Below the pieces are notes generated by a model. The model saw only the letters and a program-made list of their open reading frames with translations. It had not been told where the DNA came from and ran no database searches. Positions 28,621 to 37,785 of a DNA stretch of 64,000 nucleotides are shown one piece after another; position 1 is the stretch's first letter, and every line of letters begins with the position of its first letter. Origin of the DNA: Tardiphaga sp. P9-11 (GTDB taxonomy: Bacteria > Pseudomonadota > Alphaproteobacteria > Rhizobiales > Xanthobacteraceae); NCBI RefSeq assembly GCF_008329525.1, contig NZ_NPKQ01000002.1, forward strand, positions 62,001 to 126,000, written 5' to 3'. The position numbers and the translations under genes were made by a program.

Positions 28621-28926
28621 TCAGTGACCTTGTTGCGACCGCGGCGTGGCGTTGCCCATGTCAGTCGGACGCGCGATTTCAGCTTCGAACATTTCGACGA
28701 TGCGATTCAGCGCCTCGTCCTCGGAATAGTTAGCCTCACGCGCATAGGCGCGTGCGGCATGGCGCGCTATATCGACCAGCAGGAGCCCCCACATGTCGGG
28801 CTCCTCGAAGGCGCGCATGAAGGCGATGGACAGCCCTCCATCCAGCACGAACGCGCGTAACACCTCGGTGGCGTCTTCGCGGTCCATGACATCCGGCGGC
28901 AGAGGCTGTTCCTTCGGACCTGCCAT
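28621..28926 (-). CDS. DUF5076-type small protein inside the pdh operon
   Basis: A 101-residue soluble protein between pdhB and pdhC, with 2-3-base gaps on each side, so it must be co-transcribed and probably translationally coupled. It has no signal or membrane span; the core is [20 protein letters not shown] followed by [17 protein letters not shown]. The family name is from memory of this operon in related bacteria. Its role is unknown; an accessory or assembly function for the complex is a guess from position. Confidence 0.8.
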   Translation of the reverse strand: MAGPKEQPLPPDVMDREDATEVLRAFVLDGGLSIAFMRAFEEPDMWGLLLVDIARHAARAYAREANYSEDEALNRIVEMFEAEIARPTDMGNATPRSQQGH

Positions 28927-28929
28927 GGT

Positions 28930-30330
28930 TCACCGATAGCAAACGGCTTTGGCCGCAGCGACGACATCGGCTACGGACGGCAGCGCGAGCTTTTCGAGAT
29001 TGGCGGCGTAGGGCATCGGCACGTCCTTGCCCGACACGCGCGCGACCGGCGCATCGAGATAGTCGAAGGCGTGCTCCATAATGCGTGCGGCGATTTCGGC
29101 GCCCACACCCGACTGTTGCCAGCCTTCTTCCACCGTCACGGCGCGCGACGTCTTCTTCACGGACTCGATGATGGTGTCGGTGTCGAGTGGACGCAGCGTG
29201 CGCAGGTCGATGACCTCCGCCTCGATACCTTCCTTGGCGAGTTCTTCGGCGGCCTTCAGGGCATAGGTCATGCCGTTCGACCACGAGACCAGCGTCACGT
29301 CCTTGCCGACACGCGCGACCTTGGCCTTGCCGATCGGCACGATATAGTCGTCGAGCTTCGGCACCTCGCCGGAATGCCCGTAGAGCATTTCGTTTTCGAG
29401 GAAGATCACCGGGTTCGGATCGCGGATCGCGGATTTGAGCAGGCCCTTGTAGTCGGCGGCGCTATAGGGCGCGACGACCTTGAGACCGGGGATCTGCGAG
29501 TACCAGGCCGAGTAGTCCTGGCTGTGCTGGGCGCCAACGCGGGCAGCGGCGCCGTTCGGACCGCGGAACACGATCTGACATGTCATCTGGCCGCCGGACA
29601 TGTAGAGCGTCTTGGCGGCCGAGTTGATGATCTGGTCGATCGCCTGCATAGCGAAGTTGAAGGTCATGAATTCGACGATCGGCTTCAGGCCGGACATCGC
29701 CGCGCCGACGCCGACGCCGGCGAAGCCGTGCTCGGTGATCGGCGTGTCGATGACACGGCGTGCGCCGAATTCCTGCAGCAGGTTCTGGGTCACCTTGTAG
29801 GCGCCCTGATATTCGGCGACTTCCTCGCCCATGATGAAGACATCTTCATCCCGGCGCATTTCTTCGGCCATCGCGTCGCGTAGCGCTTCGCGGATGGTCA
29901 TGGTCACCATCTCGGTGCCTTCAGGAATTTCGGGATCGGGCTGAATCGCAGTCGTCGGAGCCGCTGGCGCAGCAGCCTCTTCCTTCGGAGCAGGAGCGGA
30001 TTTGGCTTCCGTGGCAGGCGGCGCGGATTCTGCGGCCTTCTCCTGCTTCGCGTGAGCCAGTGCGCTCGCTGCAGCGGATGCATCTTCGCCGTCGGCGAGG
30101 ATGGTCGCGATCGGCGTATTGACCGCGACGTCGTTGGTCCCTTCGGGGATCAGTATCTTGCCTAGCGTTCCTTCATCGGTCGCTTCGACTTCCATCGTCG
30201 CCTTGTCAGTTTCGATTTCGGCGATCACATCGCCGGACTTGATGGTGTCGCCTTCCTTCTTGAGCCATTTGGAGAGGTTGCCCTTCTCCATGGTCGGGGA
30301 CAGCGCGGGCATCAGAACTTGAATGGCCAT
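28930..30330 (-). CDS. pdhB: Pyruvate dehydrogenase E1 beta subunit with N-terminal lipoyl domain
   Basis: The 466-residue beta subunit of the thiamine-dependent E1. Unlike most E1-beta proteins (about 325-350 residues), it carries a complete lipoyl domain at the N-terminus (Lys43 in [15 protein letters not shown]) and a Glu/Ala/Pro linker to about residue 135; the transketolase-like domain follows ([14 protein letters not shown]). The lipoyl domain is nearly identical to that of pdhC. This fusion is known in alphaproteobacteria. Lies between pdhA and the DUF5076 gene. Confidence 0.96.
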   Translation of the reverse strand: MAIQVLMPALSPTMEKGNLSKWLKKEGDTIKSGDVIAEIETDKATMEVEATDEGTLGKILIPEGTNDVAVNTPIATILADGEDASAAASALAHAKQEKAAESAPPATEAKSAPAPKEEAAAPAAPTTAIQPDPEIPEGTEMVTMTIREALRDAMAEEMRRDEDVFIMGEEVAEYQGAYKVTQNLLQEFGARRVIDTPITEHGFAGVGVGAAMSGLKPIVEFMTFNFAMQAIDQIINSAAKTLYMSGGQMTCQIVFRGPNGAAARVGAQHSQDYSAWYSQIPGLKVVAPYSAADYKGLLKSAIRDPNPVIFLENEMLYGHSGEVPKLDDYIVPIGKAKVARVGKDVTLVSWSNGMTYALKAAEELAKEGIEAEVIDLRTLRPLDTDTIIESVKKTSRAVTVEEGWQQSGVGAEIAARIMEHAFDYLDAPVARVSGKDVPMPYAANLEKLALPSVADVVAAAKAVCYR

Positions 30331-30361
30331 TATAACTCCGGATCAGTCTTAAGCTGCGCGC

Positions 30362-31393
30362 TTAGCGATAGACATCAGTGTAAAGCTCGGACGCATCCGG
30401 CTCAGGATCCTGCTGCGCGAAATCCGCCGATGCGTTGACGATGTCACGCACCTCGGCATCGATCGCCTTGAGGTCCTGCTCGGTCACGCCAGCGGCCAGC
30501 AGACGGTTGCGCACCTGCTCGATCGGGTCCTGGTCGTGGCGAACCTTGTCCACTTCCTCACGAGTGCGGTACTTGGCCGGGTCGGACATCGAGTGGCCGC
30601 GATAGCGATAGGTCTGCATTTCCAGAATGAACGGACCCTTGCCGGCGCGGCACCACGCGACGGCACGGTCACCGGCGGCCTTCACGGCGCGGACGTCCAT
30701 GCCGTCGACCTGTTCACCCGGAATGTTGAAGGAGATACCGCGCTTCGAGAAATCGGTCTGCGCCGAGGAGCGCGTCACCGAGGTACCCATGGCGTAGCGG
30801 TTGTTCTCGATGATGTAGATTACCGGGAGCTTCCACAGCTCCGCCATGTTGAAGCTCTCATAGACCTGACCCTGGTTCGATGCACCGTCGCCGAAGTAAG
30901 CGAGGCTGACGAGATCATTGCCCCGGTAGCGATTGGCAAAAGCGAGGCCCGTTCCGAGTGACACCTGCGCGCCGACGATGCCATGGCCACCGTAGAAGTT
31001 CTTCTCGCGGCTGAACATGTGCATGGAGCCACCCTTGCCTTTGGAGTAGCCGCCCTTGCGCCCGGTCAGCTCGGCCATGACGCCCTTGGCGTCCATGCCG
31101 CAGGCCAGCATGTGACCGTGGTCGCGATAGCCCGTGATGACCTGATCGCCATCCTTCAACGCCATCTGCATGCCGACGACGATGGCTTCCTGGCCGATAT
31201 AGAGATGGCAGAAACCGCCGATCGCGCCCATGCCGTAGAGCTGGCCAGCCTTCTCCTCGAAACGTCGGATCAGCAGCATGTCGCGAAGCGCGTGCATCTC
31301 CTGATCGCGGGTGAAATCTGGCGGCGATGACGGGGTTGCGCCATTGCTCGTTGCCTGCCCTGCGGGAGCGACGCTTTTCTTCGGTGCGGCCAT
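30362..31393 (-). CDS. pdhA: Pyruvate dehydrogenase E1 alpha subunit
   Basis: The 343-residue alpha subunit of E1, carrying the thiamine diphosphate site. The TPP motif is intact (GDGASNQGQVYESFNMA ... IENN), as is the phosphorylation-loop region YRYRGHSMSDPAKYRTREE. It has a Pro/Ser-rich N-terminal lead of about 25 residues. It is the first gene of pdhA-pdhB-DUF5076-pdhC-lpdA; the promoter should lie in the 272-base gap below ftsB. Confidence 0.97.
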   Translation of the reverse strand: MAAPKKSVAPAGQATSNGATPSSPPDFTRDQEMHALRDMLLIRRFEEKAGQLYGMGAIGGFCHLYIGQEAIVVGMQMALKDGDQVITGYRDHGHMLACGMDAKGVMAELTGRKGGYSKGKGGSMHMFSREKNFYGGHGIVGAQVSLGTGLAFANRYRGNDLVSLAYFGDGASNQGQVYESFNMAELWKLPVIYIIENNRYAMGTSVTRSSAQTDFSKRGISFNIPGEQVDGMDVRAVKAAGDRAVAWCRAGKGPFILEMQTYRYRGHSMSDPAKYRTREEVDKVRHDQDPIEQVRNRLLAAGVTEQDLKAIDAEVRDIVNASADFAQQDPEPDASELYTDVYR

Positions 31394-31666
31394 GAAAATT
31401 CCGGATGAGAGAGTGAATAGCCCTTCCTACTCCAAGTGCTTGCGCCATGAAAGGGATTGCGGCGCGCGGAATGCCACACGGTTGTTTCGCACTGCAGCGA
31501 AGGTGCGAAACATTCGAAATCGAATTGGATCGGTTTTGTAATTTGAGGAATGAAAGCACGTATCTTGGTCACGTTACCGTCACGATGCACAAGCGCGAGC
31601 GATCCATAGCTTTGATGCAAAGCTGTGTTGCTCCACGCGAGGACGACCGCCGCCGACGAGAGAATC
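31394..31666 (-). other. Intergenic region between ftsB and pdhA
   Basis: This 273-base gap, AT-richer than the genes, should hold the pdh operon promoter on the minus strand. I find no convincing dyad or RNA gene. Confidence 0.35.
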
Positions 31667-31984
31667 TCAGTTTGGCTTGATGACCTTCACGAGGTCGCGC
31701 GGATGCGCGTAGTCGAGCTGGTAGCGCGCGCGCTCGTCGAGCATGTCGGGATCGAGTCCACCAGATCGTAGCAGCGCCACGCGCTGCTCGGCCTTGGTGC
31801 GTTCCTTCTTCAACTGCACAAGTTCGGAAGTCAGCGCGACGATCTCCTGGTCGAGCTCCTGGCGGGCGTTGAGGCCGTATTTGCCGGTATAGGCATTGAC
31901 CCCGAAATAGCTGATCATCATCGCCGCCAGTGCATAGAGCGCGAGCCCGGTGAGGATCGATTTGAGACGGGTATGCTTGACCAT
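31667..31984 (-). CDS. ftsB: Septum formation initiator FtsB (DivIC family)
   Basis: A 105-residue bitopic division protein: short cytoplasmic N-terminus, one membrane span (about 12-27), then a periplasmic coiled coil (about 40-75, LDQEIVALTSELVQLKKERT) and a C-terminal segment LDERARYQLDYAHPRDLVKV typical of the family. FtsB bridges FtsQ and FtsL at the divisome. Its position upstream of pdhA and near eno matches related genomes. Confidence 0.92.
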   Translation of the reverse strand: MVKHTRLKSILTGLALYALAAMMISYFGVNAYTGKYGLNARQELDQEIVALTSELVQLKKERTKAEQRVALLRSGGLDPDMLDERARYQLDYAHPRDLVKVIKPN

Positions 31985-31992
31985 GCCCGAAA

Positions 31993-32032
31993 ATGCGACG
32001 GCCCGGTTAAGGCGAACCTAACAACCGGGCCG
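31993..32032 (-). terminator. Hairpin between the FMN reductase gene and ftsB
   Basis: A 10-bp GC-rich stem (CGGCCCGGTT, 31999-32008, with AACCGGGCCG, 32023-32032) has extra pairing AGG/CCT around a CGAA loop. On the minus strand it is followed by GCATTTTCGG and lies just past the reductase stop (32052). It likely insulates ftsB from upstream transcription. Confidence 0.6.
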
Positions 32033-32051
32033 CAACCTGAATTTGCGCCGA

Positions 32052-32606
32052 TTATTTCTTCAGCTTTTCGACCCAGACGGCGAAGGCGTCGATATAGGCT
32101 TGCAGCACCGGACGGATCGATTCCTTGACGATCTCGCCCTTGTCGTCGAACGCATCGCCGATGGCATTCAGGTAAATCTCGGGTTGGCCCATGATCGGTC
32201 CGACGATGCCCGGCAGGACTTGGCGCAGGTTCATGACGGCGGAAACGCCGCCGCCGGGTCCCGGCGCGTTGCCGACGATACCGGTCGGCTTGCCGAGGAA
32301 GCAGCTCTTGCCGAACGGACGGGAGCCGACGTCGATGGCGTTCTTGAGCACACCCGAGGTACCGCGGTTGTATTCCGGCGTGACAAAGATCACAGCGTCG
32401 GAGGCGTGAATCGTGTCACGGAACTTGACCCAGTCGGCCGGCGGCGTGGCTTCCAGGTCCTGATTGAAGAATGACAGCTCGTGCAGCGTGATGACGTTCA
32501 GCTTGAGCGACGGCGGCGCCAGTTTGGCGAATGCATTCGCAACCTTGAGCGAGAACGACTGTTTGCGGAGGCTGCCGACAATGACGGCAACGCTGTAGGT
32601 GGCCAT
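32052..32606 (-). CDS. NAD(P)H-dependent FMN reductase (flavodoxin fold)
   Basis: A 184-residue flavodoxin-like reductase of the NADPH-dependent FMN reductase family (ArsH/ChrR/YieF-like). It starts AVIVGSLRKQSFSLKVA, the FMN phosphate-binding loop, and has VIFVTPEYNRGTSGVLKNAI, the family signature that binds the flavin ring. It probably reduces quinones, azo compounds or metals, but the substrate is unknown. It is divergent from the caspase-like gene. Confidence 0.9.
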   Translation of the reverse strand: MATYSVAVIVGSLRKQSFSLKVANAFAKLAPPSLKLNVITLHELSFFNQDLEATPPADWVKFRDTIHASDAVIFVTPEYNRGTSGVLKNAIDVGSRPFGKSCFLGKPTGIVGNAPGPGGGVSAVMNLRQVLPGIVGPIMGQPEIYLNAIGDAFDDKGEIVKESIRPVLQAYIDAFAVWVEKLKK

Positions 32607-32931
32607 GAGATATCCCCTGAATAACTGCTTCCAAAAAGCGCGGAGCGCATCTGGAACCTGTCACCTATCCCGGCAAAAGATGCAAGTGCATGGATTGCAT
32701 TTGACTGCCGCAATCGGGCCAACCCGGCACGTCCGCCTCACCCACCCAAACACATCTTCGTTATGCTGATATCGCTCAAATGGATGACGCGTGGAACGCC
32801 GCTGCGATCGAACCTGCAGAGCGCACTGCGCGACAAACCACGCGAGACCAACCACGCACGCCAGTCCCGACTGATCTGCGACGTCTGGCCAGGCTGCTCA
32901 AATGCGACCGTCACAGTTTGCGGGGCTTCCG
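32607..32931. other. Divergent intergenic region with an imperfect palindrome
   Basis: This 325-base region lies between the FMN reductase and the caspase-like gene and must hold both promoters. The only structure I see is ATGCAAGTGCAT (32680-32691) and, nearby, TTGCAT (32695-32700), forming overlapping inverted repeats that could be an operator. Confidence 0.35.
32680..32700. promoter_or_regulatory. Candidate operator dyad
   Basis: ATGCA-AG-TGCAT is a perfect 5-bp dyad with a 2-base spacer, and ATGCAA also pairs with TTGCAT at 32695-32700. The location in a divergent promoter region supports a regulator site; no regulator is identified. Confidence 0.25.
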
Positions 32932-34683
32932 ATGCGTAACCTTGGTCTTGTGGCTTCCGTCCTATTCGGCTTCAGCCTGCTCAGCCAGCCCGCTCTGGCC
33001 GACAAACGCATCGCGCTGGTGATCGGCAACTCGGCCTACCAGAATGTGATCAAGCTCGCCAATCCCGCCAACGACGCTGCGGCGATGACGGAGACCTTGA
33101 AGGCGGCCAATTTCGATATCGTCGAGGCCCGCAAGGATTTGAAGGCGACGGAGATGCGCCGGACATTGCGCGATTTTGCGGACAAGGCGCGCGACGCCGA
33201 CGTTGCCCTGATCTATTTCGCCGGCCACGGCATCGAGGTTGATGGTACCAATTACCTGATTCCGACCGACGCACTGCTGGAACGCGATACCGACGTCTAT
33301 GACGAGGCGTTCTCGCTGGAGCGCATCCTCGTGACCATCGAGCCGGCCAGGAAGCTGCGGCTGGTGATCCTCGACGCCTGCCGCGACAATCCGTTCGTCA
33401 AGAACATGAAGCGCACGACCGCGTCGCGTGCGATCCCCCGCGGCCTCGCCAAGGTGGAACCGGCGAGCCCCAACACGCTGATCGCCTATTCTGCCAAGGC
33501 CGGCTCGACGGCGCTGGACGGCGACAGCAAGAACAGCCCCTTCACCGCGGCGCTGGTCCGCCATATCGCAACGCCCGGCCTCGACCTGCGCAAAGCCTTC
33601 GGCTTCGTCCGCGACGACGTCATGAAGAACACCAGCAACCGCCAGGAACCCTATGTCTACGGTTCTCTCGGCGGCGACGATGTACCGCTGGTCCCCGTGG
33701 CTGTCGTCGCCACGTCGCCCGCTGTGAATGTCCAGGCCGAAACCCGCCGCGATTACGAACTGGCCCTGCAGCTCGCCACCAAAGACGGCTGGAACGCGTT
33801 CCTGACCCAGCATCCCGACGGCTTCTACGCTTCGCTGGCAAAATCCCAACTGGCCAAACTGGCCGCCGAAGACGCCCATTCCGCCGCTAGCGAGAAGGCC
33901 CGCCTCGCCACTGAGGAGAAAACCCGTCTGGCCGCCGAAGGCGCCAGAAAGGCCGAACAGACCAAGGCTGCGGCAGACGCCAGGGCCGCCGAGAACGCCC
34001 GGATCGCCGCCGAGAAACTCAAGACCGCCGAGCAGGAGCGCGCTGCCGCTGGCGAGCGCGCCCGCGCGGCGGCCGAAGCCAGGGTCGATGCCGGCAAGCC
34101 GGACACACCGTCCGCCGGACCGCAGTTGGCGACACTCCCTGCCCCCACGGCCGATGTGTCACGAACACCCGCGCCAGCCGATCTGCCCCGTCAGGTACAG
34201 GTCGAGCTTCAGCGCGTGGGCTGCCTGCAAGGATCGGTCGATGACACATGGACCGTGGCTTCGCGCAAGTCGCTCGAGCGCTTCAATCGCTACGCCTCGA
34301 CCAAATTCGATGCCAAGACCGCCAGCACCGATGCGCTCGACGCGATCAGGGCCAAGTCTGCACGGGTCTGCCCGCTGGTTTGCACGCATGGTTCCGAGGT
34401 CAACGGCGACCGCTGCGTGAAGATCGTCTGCCGCGCCGGCACCTTTCTGAACGACGATAATGAATGTGAGAAGAAGCGCAGCCGCACCGAGGCCAAACGA
34501 AACGTGCCGCGCCGCGAACGCGATGAGTCTGATCGCCCGCAGACGCAGGCCCGCGCCTTTCGCGTGCAACCGTCTGGCCAGATCGTCTGTGACAATGGCG
34601 GCTGCCGCCCGGTGCGTCCCGGCTGCCGGCTGGTGTCGCGCGACATGCGGATCGGGCTCACCAATGTCGAGGTCTGCAACTGA
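32932..34683 (+). CDS. Secreted caspase-like (peptidase C14) protein with Cys-rich C-terminus
   Basis: A 583-residue protein from the start at 32932, which gives a clean signal peptide (MRNLGLVASVLFGFSLLSQPALA); an ATG at 32902 would add 10 residues. The caspase-fold domain starts KRIALVIGNSAY, with the catalytic dyad His99 (YFAGHGIEVDG) and Cys150 (LDACRDNPF). An Ala/Lys/Glu-rich coiled-coil region (about 310-380) follows, then a peptidoglycan-binding-like segment (QVQVELQRVGCLQGSVDD) and a C-terminal part with about ten Cys. The substrate is unknown. Export of an active caspase homologue to the periplasm is inferred. Confidence 0.88.
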   Translation: MRNLGLVASVLFGFSLLSQPALADKRIALVIGNSAYQNVIKLANPANDAAAMTETLKAANFDIVEARKDLKATEMRRTLRDFADKARDADVALIYFAGHGIEVDGTNYLIPTDALLERDTDVYDEAFSLERILVTIEPARKLRLVILDACRDNPFVKNMKRTTASRAIPRGLAKVEPASPNTLIAYSAKAGSTALDGDSKNSPFTAALVRHIATPGLDLRKAFGFVRDDVMKNTSNRQEPYVYGSLGGDDVPLVPVAVVATSPAVNVQAETRRDYELALQLATKDGWNAFLTQHPDGFYASLAKSQLAKLAAEDAHSAASEKARLATEEKTRLAAEGARKAEQTKAAADARAAENARIAAEKLKTAEQERAAAGERARAAAEARVDAGKPDTPSAGPQLATLPAPTADVSRTPAPADLPRQVQVELQRVGCLQGSVDDTWTVASRKSLERFNRYASTKFDAKTASTDALDAIRAKSARVCPLVCTHGSEVNGDRCVKIVCRAGTFLNDDNECEKKRSRTEAKRNVPRRERDESDRPQTQARAFRVQPSGQIVCDNGGCRPVRPGCRLVSRDMRIGLTNVEVCN

Positions 34684-34688
34684 CGACG

Positions 34689-34713
34689 CGCTTGCCTGAC
34701 AGGATCGCAAGCG
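34689..34713 (+). terminator. Weak hairpin after the caspase-like gene
   Basis: A 7-bp stem (CGCTTGC / GCAAGCG) with an 11-base loop starts 6 bases after the stop codon. No U-run follows. Confidence 0.3.
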
Positions 34714-34750
34714 ACATTCTGACGATCCAAATTTGCGAGCCGGAGCCGTC

Positions 34751-35365
34751 ATGATGACCATCGAATTTCTCATCACCTCGCTGATCGTGGTGGCATCGCC
34801 GGGCACTGGCGCCCTTTACACACTGGCGACCGGATTTTCACGCGGAGGTCGCAGCAGCGTGGTGGCCGCATTCGGTTGCACCCTCGGCATCGTTCCGCAT
34901 ATGGCCGCTGCGATCCTTGGTCTCGCAGCACTGCTGCACACCAGCGCCGTGGCGTTTCAGGTGTTCAAATATGTCGGCGTCGCCTACCTGCTCTATATGG
35001 CCTGGAAGACGCTGCAGGAGCATGGCACGCTGAAGGTCGAGACCAACGACAGCGCGCAGTCCGCGCTGCAGGTCACGGCCACGGCGATCCTGATCAACAT
35101 CCTCAATCCGAAACTGTCGATCTTCTTCCTCGCCTTCCTGCCGCAGTTCATCAGCGCCGACGAAGCGCATCCGCTGTCGCAGATGCTGCTGCTGAGCGCG
35201 GTATTCATGCTGATGACCTTCGTGGTGTTTGCGCTCTACGGCCTGTTCGCTGCATCGATCCGCAACCACGTCATCACGCGACCGCGCGTGCTGACCTGGA
35301 TGCGCCGCAGCTTTGCTGGCGCCTTCGCCGCTCTCGGCGCTAAGCTTGCTCTGGCGGATCGCTGA
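34751..35365 (+). CDS. LysE-family amino-acid exporter
   Basis: A 204-residue integral membrane protein of the LysE/RhtB family, exporting amino acids or derivatives. It begins MMTIEFLITSLIVVASPGTG with the family's PGP-like motif (SPGTGALY), has about six spans, and the NILNPKLSIFFLAFLPQFI signature. The start at 34751 has a GGAG ribosome binding site. It is convergent with the MFS gene; the stops are five bases apart. Substrate unknown. Confidence 0.9.
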   Translation: MMTIEFLITSLIVVASPGTGALYTLATGFSRGGRSSVVAAFGCTLGIVPHMAAAILGLAALLHTSAVAFQVFKYVGVAYLLYMAWKTLQEHGTLKVETNDSAQSALQVTATAILINILNPKLSIFFLAFLPQFISADEAHPLSQMLLLSAVFMLMTFVVFALYGLFAASIRNHVITRPRVLTWMRRSFAGAFAALGAKLALADR

Positions 35366-35370
35366 CGTGC

Positions 35371-36612
35371 CTATTCCAGCCGCTCGACATTGCGCAGCGT
35401 CGGAAACAGCCGCATCCACAGCAGCGCTATGGCAACGGTGCCGAGGCCGCCGATCAGTGCGGCCGGGACGGTGCCGAACAAAGCCGCGGTGACGCCGCTC
35501 TCGAACTGGCCGAGCTGGTTCGAGGTGTTGATGAACAGGTAGTTCACCGCACCGACCCGGCCGCGCATGTCATCCGGAGTTGCGAGCTGCACCAGCGAGA
35601 ACCGGATCACCACGCTGACCGTATCGGCGGCGCCGAGCACGGCGAGCGCGGCCACCGACAACCACAGCCATTGCGACACCGCAAACACCGCTGTCGCAAG
35701 GCCGAAGATGATGACGGCCTGGAACATCCGCATGCCCACCCGGCGATTGATCGACCAGCGCGTCAGCACGACGGTCGTCAGCAGCGCGCCGACTGCCGGC
35801 GCAGCGCGCATAAGGCCCAGCCCCCACGGGCCGGTCTGCAGGATGTCGCGGGCATAGATCGGTAGCAGCGCGGTGGCACCGCCAAGCAGTACTGCGAACA
35901 GATCGAGCGAAATGGTACCGAGGATGGCCGGATTGCTGCGCACGAAGCCTACGCCGGCAAACAAAGTCCGCAGCGACGGCGGATCCTTCACCGCCACCTC
36001 GCGCGCAAGTGTGATGGCGCTGTTGAGCAGACCGCCGATCAGCCAGAATGCGGCCATCAGCACATAGGGCGTTGCCGGCGATAGCGCATAGGCAATGCCG
36101 CCAAGCGCAGGGCCGCAAATCATTGCCACCTGAAACACGCCCGTCGAGAGCGCCGTGGCCTTCTGCAGGTGACCTTCCGGTACGACGCCCGGCAACAGCG
36201 CCGAACCTGCCGGCGCCTCGAAGGCCGTGGCCGCGCCGATCACCACCAACGCCACGAATATCTGCGGCACCGTGATCCAGCCGGCATAGGTGCCCCAGGC
36301 GAGCAGGATCGCCGTCAGCCCCTGCAGCATCTGACAGATCTGCACCACGCGGCGGCGGTCGTAGCGGTCCGCGATATGGCCGGCGACGAAGACCAGCGCC
36401 AGCATCGGCACGAATTGCGCGAGGCCGACCATGCCGAGCTGAAACGCGCTGCCGGTCAGATCATAGATCTGCCAGCCGACCGCGACAGCGGCAATCTGCG
36501 AGGCAAAGCGCGAGAAGCTGCGCGACACCATGTAGTAAAGATACGGCGGATGGCGCAGCAAAAGCCGCGCTCCATTCGTGACCATGCCAGCAGACTGATC
36601 GGCGAGTGTCAT
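35371..36612 (-). CDS. MFS transporter (EntS-like)
   Basis: A 413-residue major facilitator with 12 predicted spans. The N-terminus (YLYYMVSRSFSRFASQIAAV) and the loop GHIADRYDRRRVVQICQM, an MFS motif A, are typical of the EntS-like branch of exporters. The substrate cannot be read from sequence. Its start overlaps the upstream oxidoreductase stop by four bases, so the two are co-translated. Confidence 0.88.
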   Translation of the reverse strand: MTLADQSAGMVTNGARLLLRHPPYLYYMVSRSFSRFASQIAAVAVGWQIYDLTGSAFQLGMVGLAQFVPMLALVFVAGHIADRYDRRRVVQICQMLQGLTAILLAWGTYAGWITVPQIFVALVVIGAATAFEAPAGSALLPGVVPEGHLQKATALSTGVFQVAMICGPALGGIAYALSPATPYVLMAAFWLIGGLLNSAITLAREVAVKDPPSLRTLFAGVGFVRSNPAILGTISLDLFAVLLGGATALLPIYARDILQTGPWGLGLMRAAPAVGALLTTVVLTRWSINRRVGMRMFQAVIIFGLATAVFAVSQWLWLSVAALAVLGAADTVSVVIRFSLVQLATPDDMRGRVGAVNYLFINTSNQLGQFESGVTAALFGTVPAALIGGLGTVAIALLWMRLFPTLRNVERLE

Positions 36613-37745
36613 CCCGGCATGTTCGGATTGATCAGATACTTCTCGCCGGTGGCGCGCTTTGCATAGGCCCGCAGATTGTCGAGCTGCAACACGCCTTCGA
36701 GCGAAATCACCTTGGTGTAGTGGCTGGCGAAGGTGGTCTTGAGTTCGGCGACCACGCGGGCGCGGAGCCTCGCGGCATCGGCGGCGCCGATCTTCTGCAG
36801 AAACGGAAACAGCAGCCAGCCGCCCATGCCCCAGGCCATGCCGGCAGGGACGAATTCGATCGGGCGTAGATCCAGCCGGCCATAGACGTAGACCTGCTTA
36901 TGCGTCGTTGAGCCATAGCGGCTGTAGACCTTCATGGCTTTGACGGCCGCGACTTCCATCGCCTGCAGGATCTGGCCCTGCAGCTTGCCGCCGCCGGTGG
37001 CGTCGAAGGCCAGCGTGGCATTGGTAGCGATCAATGCGGCGGTCAGGTCTTCCATGAAACTCGGCGACGTCGAGTTGCAGACATATTTCGCGCCGATGCC
37101 GCGCAGCAGTTTCTCCTGCTCCTCGCTACGGACGATGTTGACGAGATCGATGCCGTCCTTCTGGCAGATCTTGTTGAGCATTTGGCCAAGGTTGGACGCG
37201 GCGGCAGTATGCACCAGTGCCGTGTGGCCTTCCCGCTTCATGGTCTCGACCATGCCGAGCGAAGTCAGCGGATTAACGAAACAGGATGCGCCCTCGGTGG
37301 CCGTGGTGCCCTCAGGCAACGGCAGGCATTCCTTGGCCTTGATGACGCGATACTGCGCATACATCGCGCCACCGATTATTGCGACGGTCTTGCCAAGCAG
37401 CGCCTGCGCGGCTTCGGACGATCCGGCCTTCACCACGGTGCCGGCGCCCTCGTTGCCGACCGCCATCGACTCGTCGAGACGGCCGCCCATCGCTTTCATA
37501 TTGGCTTGCGGCACGGTTGCGGAGACGACCGAGGACACGCCAGAGCCGGAAATTTTCGCACTCGCCGGATCGGCCGCGCCGAGCAGCAGACCGAGATCCG
37601 ATGGATTGATCGGCGCGGCCTCGATGCGCACCACAACCTCGTCCGGACCAGGCGCCGGAATCGCCACCTGCTGCAGTGAGATTTCCAGTTCGCCGCTGCT
37701 CTTGATGAGCGAGCGCAGTTCAAGTCCGGATGTGATGTCAGTCAT
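36609..37745 (-). CDS. Zinc-binding-dehydrogenase-superfamily oxidoreductase (MDR)
   Basis: A 378-residue medium-chain dehydrogenase/reductase. The GroES-like N-terminal domain has PAPGPDEVVVRIEAAPINPSD and the NEGAGTVV motif; a Rossmann-like domain follows (TALVHTAAASNLGQML). The structural zinc Cys cluster is absent, as in quinone or enoyl reductases, so it is probably zinc-free. The second half is longer than usual and includes FPFLQKIGAADAARLRARV. It forms a two-gene unit with the MFS transporter. Confidence 0.82.
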   Translation of the reverse strand: MTDITSGLELRSLIKSSGELEISLQQVAIPAPGPDEVVVRIEAAPINPSDLGLLLGAADPASAKISGSGVSSVVSATVPQANMKAMGGRLDESMAVGNEGAGTVVKAGSSEAAQALLGKTVAIIGGAMYAQYRVIKAKECLPLPEGTTATEGASCFVNPLTSLGMVETMKREGHTALVHTAAASNLGQMLNKICQKDGIDLVNIVRSEEQEKLLRGIGAKYVCNSTSPSFMEDLTAALIATNATLAFDATGGGKLQGQILQAMEVAAVKAMKVYSRYGSTTHKQVYVYGRLDLRPIEFVPAGMAWGMGGWLLFPFLQKIGAADAARLRARVVAELKTTFASHYTKVISLEGVLQLDNLRAYAKRATGEKYLINPNMPG

Positions 37746-37785
37746 GGTCGTTTCCCCTCAATCTGTCCGGCGGTCTGGTGCCGCG

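Noticed and set aside
32962-33879. Minus-strand frame of 305 codons opposite the caspase-like gene
   Set aside because: Shadow of a real gene; low-complexity Gly/Val/Arg-rich translation without start context.
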